A stretch of 25,611 bases of DNA. Source: RUG13409 sp045616985 (lineage in GTDB: Bacteria; Bacillota; Clostridia; Peptostreptococcales; Anaerovoracaceae). Below the pieces are notes generated by a model, which did no database searches, was not told the origin of the DNA, and saw only the letters and a program-made list of their open reading frames with translations. The position numbers and the translations under genes are program-made. Location: the NCBI GenBank assembly GCA_045616985.1, contig JAZLHU010000046.1, positions 1-25,611 of the forward strand. The letters run 5' to 3'. Below are positions 23,205-25,611 of the stretch, one piece after another (position 1 is the first letter of the stretch; each line of letters opens with the position of its first letter).

Positions 23205-23688
23205 CGTGTTCAGCCTCCTCTCTGTATTTTGCAATTATTCCCGGCACATCGCCTACCTGAACTCTTGCATATATCTTTCCGTTAATGGTTACTGCAGGAG
23301 CTGTTGCACAAGCACCGATGCATCTTAATGCATCTATGGTAAACAACGCATCCTCTGTTGTCTGACCGGGTTTGATACCGAGGATCTCACAAAACTGATC
23401 AATAATCTGCTGCGCACCCTTTACATAGCAGGCAGTACCGAGACAACAGCCGATTACATACTTGCCCTTTGGGGTTAAAGAGAAAAACGAATAAAAAGTA
23501 ACAACGCCGTAGATCTCGGCAACAGAAATACCCGTCTTTTGAGATACTATTTCCTGAACATCCAAAGGAACGTAGCCGAATTCCTTTTGGATATCAGACA
23601 GTATCATAATCAAGGGCGTGTTTTCATTGCTGTATCTGTCACAAATTTCTTTGATCTTTGTAACAGCACCTTCTTGCAAATGAGCCAT
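23197..23688 (-). CDS. hydC: NuoE-like [2Fe-2S] subunit of the hydrogenase (HydC/HndA type)
   Basis: Thioredoxin-like ferredoxin subunit, 163 residues, full length. Cluster ligands C82-x4-C87 and C123-x3-C127 (CCLGTAC and RCIGACATAP). N-terminal helical domain with IQKEFGYVP and the GVVTFYSFF motif typical of NuoE. Start ATG follows AGGAGGTTATCATCT. First gene of the hydrogenase operon. Confidence 0.93.
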   Translation of the reverse strand: MAHLQEGAVTKIKEICDRYSNENTPLIMILSDIQKEFGYVPLDVQEIVSQKTGISVAEIYGVVTFYSFFSLTPKGKYVIGCCLGTACYVKGAQQIIDQFCEILGIKPGQTTEDALFTIDALRCIGACATAPAVTINGKIYARVQVGDVPGIIAKYREEAEHDV

Positions 23689-23733
23689 AGATGATAACCT
23701 CCTGTTTACTTTTGATATAACTTGTTCTCATAT

Positions 23734-23742
23734 ATTGTAACA
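23734..23742 (-). promoter_or_regulatory. candidate extended -10 promoter of the hydrogenase operon
   Basis: TGTTACAAT on the minus strand, about 46 bases before the hydC ATG and just after the T tract of the preceding terminator. No good -35 at the usual distance. Confidence 0.45.
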
Positions 23743-23779
23743 AAAAAGCTTGCAGCTTTGTTAAAAAAACTGCAAACTT
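23742..23779 (-). terminator. terminator of the APC permease gene
   Basis: AAGTTTGCAG pairs with CTGCAAGCTT (23770-23779 with 23746-23755; ten pairs, one G-U; 14-base loop), followed by T residues on the minus strand. Confidence 0.8.
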
Positions 23780-23810
23780 TATGATTTTTTTTTAATTTAA
23801 ATTTTCAAGG

Positions 23811-25238
23811 TCATTCCAGGGTTCGGACAGCATTTTCAGGATGCATAAATATTCTTCCGATAAGCATAAATACAACAAAGAACGTAAGATATCCGAGGCA
23901 AGCCAGAACACCCCAGGCCTTTACGCAGCAATATACCATAAATCCGCAGCAAATAAGTCCTAAAACCGGAAGAATATACCTTTTATAAATATTCATATCC
24001 TTGCACTTAATCATGATTGCGATAAACATCGGAATATACATTGCATAAAGGTTTACTATGCAAACCTCATCAGGCTCAAATCCAAAAAACATATTGTGGT
24101 GCGTAACATCCATAAAGTCAGGTCCGTTCCAGTACATAACTGCATCCCATGCATACCAGAATCCGCCAAACAGCATCCCGAACAAGCCGGATTTTACAGG
24201 AAAATCCGACATCGGATCAAGATGACCAAACCAGTCTGCCATTGGTCCCATGCCTCTGGAAGCGATTGAGTACTGGCTCCTGCAGTTGGACATAATAAGA
24301 CCATTCATTGTACCCAGACAGGAAACTACGATACATAATTCAAAAAACTTTGAAACTACAGGTCCGAAAATCGGCTCTGCGGCAGTAGCAGCAAGACCCT
24401 GACCAAGAGGCCATGTAGCAAGAATAGCTTCAACACTTCCTACGGAGCTCATCGAGAAAATGTAAAGCACATAAATAATTACCACGAAAATTGAACCGCC
24501 GACCAAAGCAATCGGGAGATTCTTTTTCGGATTCTTAAGCTCTGAATTGATTGTTGTTGCAAGTATCCAGCCCTCAAACGAAAAAGCAAACCCGACAACG
24601 CCCTGGAAAAATCCGTTTTCTACAGGAACATATGCATCTGTATTGACATAATCAAGAACCTGCTGTGTATTACCGCTTGAAAGTCCGAAAATCAATCCGC
24701 CGACAGCAATAAGAACAAGCGGGATAAGCTTGATAACAGTCATCGAAACCTGAAGCCTACCTGCGATCTTCGGCGAGAGAGAATTAATGGCATATCCCAT
24801 AAGAAGGAAACCACCGCCCACACCAAATACTTCTGCAGAGAAGCATCCGTTAACAAGGTCTATTGTTCTGAACCCGCAAAGCTGACAAAATGTAAGACCG
24901 GAGAAGAATGCCAGAATAGCTGAAAGAGATGGTGTATAAATTGTTGTCATAAACCAGCCCATGTAATAAGCATATTTCGGCCCGAGCGCCACTTCCGCAT
25001 AGTCCACAAGGCCGTTGACCTTGTTGTATTTTGAACTGAGTACCGCAAATACCTGAGAACAAATAATGCATACAACTCCGCACAGAGCAATTGCAAGCAA
25101 TCCCAGCATAAGATTTCCGCCCGTCTTAGCAAGAAGCTTCCCGCCCTTGATAAATACACCGGACCCGATCACGATTCCGACTACCATGGCAATGGCGGTG
25201 GGAAGACCGTATCGTTTTTCCATTTCCTTGATTTCCAT
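23811..25238 (-). CDS. APC-superfamily amino acid permease
   Basis: Polytopic membrane transporter of 475 residues. The first helix has the substrate-binding break IVIGSGVFI, as in LAT-like and SteT-type members; FAFSFEGWILATTINSELKNPKKNLP is the conserved TM6-TM7 region. The long loop with FGHLDPMSDFPVKSG before the last helices is also typical. Start ATG at 25238 follows GAGGTG by six bases; the frame extends three codons further to a GTG that is part of the ribosome site. Substrate cannot be assigned. It has its own promoter, leader terminator and end terminator, so it forms a single-gene unit. Confidence 0.87.
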   Translation of the reverse strand: MEIKEMEKRYGLPTAIAMVVGIVIGSGVFIKGGKLLAKTGGNLMLGLLAIALCGVVCIICSQVFAVLSSKYNKVNGLVDYAEVALGPKYAYYMGWFMTTIYTPSLSAILAFFSGLTFCQLCGFRTIDLVNGCFSAEVFGVGGGFLLMGYAINSLSPKIAGRLQVSMTVIKLIPLVLIAVGGLIFGLSSGNTQQVLDYVNTDAYVPVENGFFQGVVGFAFSFEGWILATTINSELKNPKKNLPIALVGGSIFVVIIYVLYIFSMSSVGSVEAILATWPLGQGLAATAAEPIFGPVVSKFFELCIVVSCLGTMNGLIMSNCRSQYSIASRGMGPMADWFGHLDPMSDFPVKSGLFGMLFGGFWYAWDAVMYWNGPDFMDVTHHNMFFGFEPDEVCIVNLYAMYIPMFIAIMIKCKDMNIYKRYILPVLGLICCGFMVYCCVKAWGVLACLGYLTFFVVFMLIGRIFMHPENAVRTLE

Positions 25239-25275
25239 ACAAAACACCTCAAAATTAAATTAATAATTTACTACT

Positions 25276-25304
25276 GAAAAACGGCCCTGCCAAAACAGAA
25301 CCGT
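25276..25304 (-). terminator. leader terminator in front of the APC permease
   Basis: ACGGTTCTG, loop TTTTGG, CAGGGCCGT (nine pairs, two G-U; 25281-25304), then TTTTTC on the minus strand. It stands about 40 bases before the permease start, downstream of the promoter. Confidence 0.75.
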
Positions 25305-25342
25305 TAAAAGCAAGTACTTAAAGAATTCTATCTCGGCAACAA

Positions 25343-25417
25343 TTAACGCAAAACACCACATCTGATGATGTGGTATCTAAAAGCGAAAAACTTGCTGCAG
25401 GGTAAATGTTCTTTCAT
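25343..25417 (-). CDS. possible short leader ORF of the APC permease
   Basis: A 24-codon ORF, ATG at 25417 to TAA at 25343-25345. Codons 10-16 are Phe-Phe-Ala-Phe-Arg-Tyr-His, a mild aromatic cluster. A perfect 8-bp hairpin ACCACATC-ATCA-GATGTGGT (25355-25374) covers the codons after it. AGGTG stands four bases before the ATG, but with the -10 at 25427-25432 the transcript would start almost at the ATG, so translation is uncertain. It may be chance. Confidence 0.35.
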   Translation of the reverse strand: MKEHLPCSKFFAFRYHIIRCGVLR

Positions 25418-25426
25418 AATACACCT

Positions 25427-25454
25427 ATTTTATACCCAAATTCAAAAAAGTCAA
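25427..25454 (-). promoter_or_regulatory. promoter of the APC permease leader
   Basis: Minus strand: TTGACT (25449-25454), 16-base spacer, TAAAAT (25427-25432). An alternative is TTGAAT with an 18-base spacer to TATTAT a few bases downstream. Confidence 0.6.
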
Positions 25455-25523
25455 TAAATATCAGGAGTTTGACGGTGTCAAGTTGTTGTGGAGTTTTTGG
25501 TTGACTCCCTCAAAATGACAATT

Positions 25524-25611
25524 TTAACTCAGCAGTCTTCCGCGGCCTCCGTTTTCTGTTCTGTAATACGATGTTCCGGCTGTTGCATTGGTCGATTCAA
25601 TATCAAACATA
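25524..25611 (-). CDS. C-terminal fragment of an unidentified protein
   Basis: An open frame enters from the right edge and ends at TAA (25524-25526). The 29 visible residues end in TENGGRGRLLS with a small, polar composition. I do not recognise it. No ribosome site is seen before the one internal ATG, so a longer gene cut by the window is more likely than a tiny one. After the stop there are only short stems (GGAGT/ACTCC; TTGAC/GTCAA) and a T run at the next promoter, so no firm terminator. Confidence 0.5.
   Translation of the reverse strand, partial: MFDIESTNATAGTSYYRTENGGRGRLLS

Noticed and set aside
25455..25523. TTGAC-GTCAA-TTGAC alternation and GGAGT/ACTCC stems as a switch or IS end
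   Set aside because: Stems are only five pairs and part of them is the next promoter; no transposase or longer inverted repeat is visible.
1..25611. CRISPR array, complete transposon or prophage
   Set aside because: No regularly spaced repeats, transposase or phage structural genes are seen; the Xer gene is in a housekeeping setting.

Overview
The window looks like chromosome of a low-to-moderate GC anaerobic Firmicute of the class Clostridia, probably Lachnospiraceae-like. The signs are GGAGG-type ribosome sites, a trimeric HydABC-type [FeFe] hydrogenase, a ruvCAB-spoIID-queA-tgt block, ArgR next to RecN, and a CCA-encoding tRNA-Arg. This assignment is inference from gene content. Almost everything is on the minus strand; the exceptions are a small RNA candidate and an exonuclease gene near 17.3-18.4 kb.

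Reading in the transcription direction (right to left): a cut-off CDS end at the right edge; an APC amino-acid permease behind a leader with a short ORF and a terminator; hydrogenase genes HydC-HydB-HydA; tRNA-Arg(ACG) with its own promoter and terminator; a PAP2-family phosphatase. Next comes a divergent region: xer recombinase to the left, and to the right a ~90-nt RNA candidate plus an RNase H-like exonuclease. After this come rplS with a structured leader and terminator, and then a long tight operon argR-recN-rbgA-ruvC-ruvA-ruvB-spoIID-queA-MBOAT-SGNH. A second operon, metQ-metN-metI-tgt-rlmD, follows and ends in a strong terminator near 898-953. At the left edge is a cut-off AlbA_2 (Schlafen-like) gene with a near-consensus promoter.

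The two observations I rate highest are regulatory. (1) The metQNI-tgt-rlmD operon has a 28-codon leader ORF (5899-5985) with a good ribosome site and seven Met codons in twelve positions. It is followed by a perfect terminator and by a segment able to form a competing antiterminator. This is the layout of ribosome-mediated attenuation for methionine, in a phylum where S-box or T-box RNAs usually do this job. (2) A compact RNA candidate at 17341-17432 has its own -35/-10 and two hairpins that both display the hexaloop UCCCCU; the second is its terminator. This resembles the C-rich-loop sRNAs that bind Shine-Dalgarno sequences. Its -35 is a palindromic TTGCAA that also serves the divergent xer gene.

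How the parts work together: the argR operon joins arginine control, recombinational repair, ribosome assembly (RbgA), queuosine synthesis (QueA) and polysaccharide O-acylation (MBOAT plus SGNH). The met operon imports methionine and then encodes Tgt and an SAM-dependent rRNA methyltransferase. QueA and Tgt, often adjacent, are here in two operons separated by five genes.
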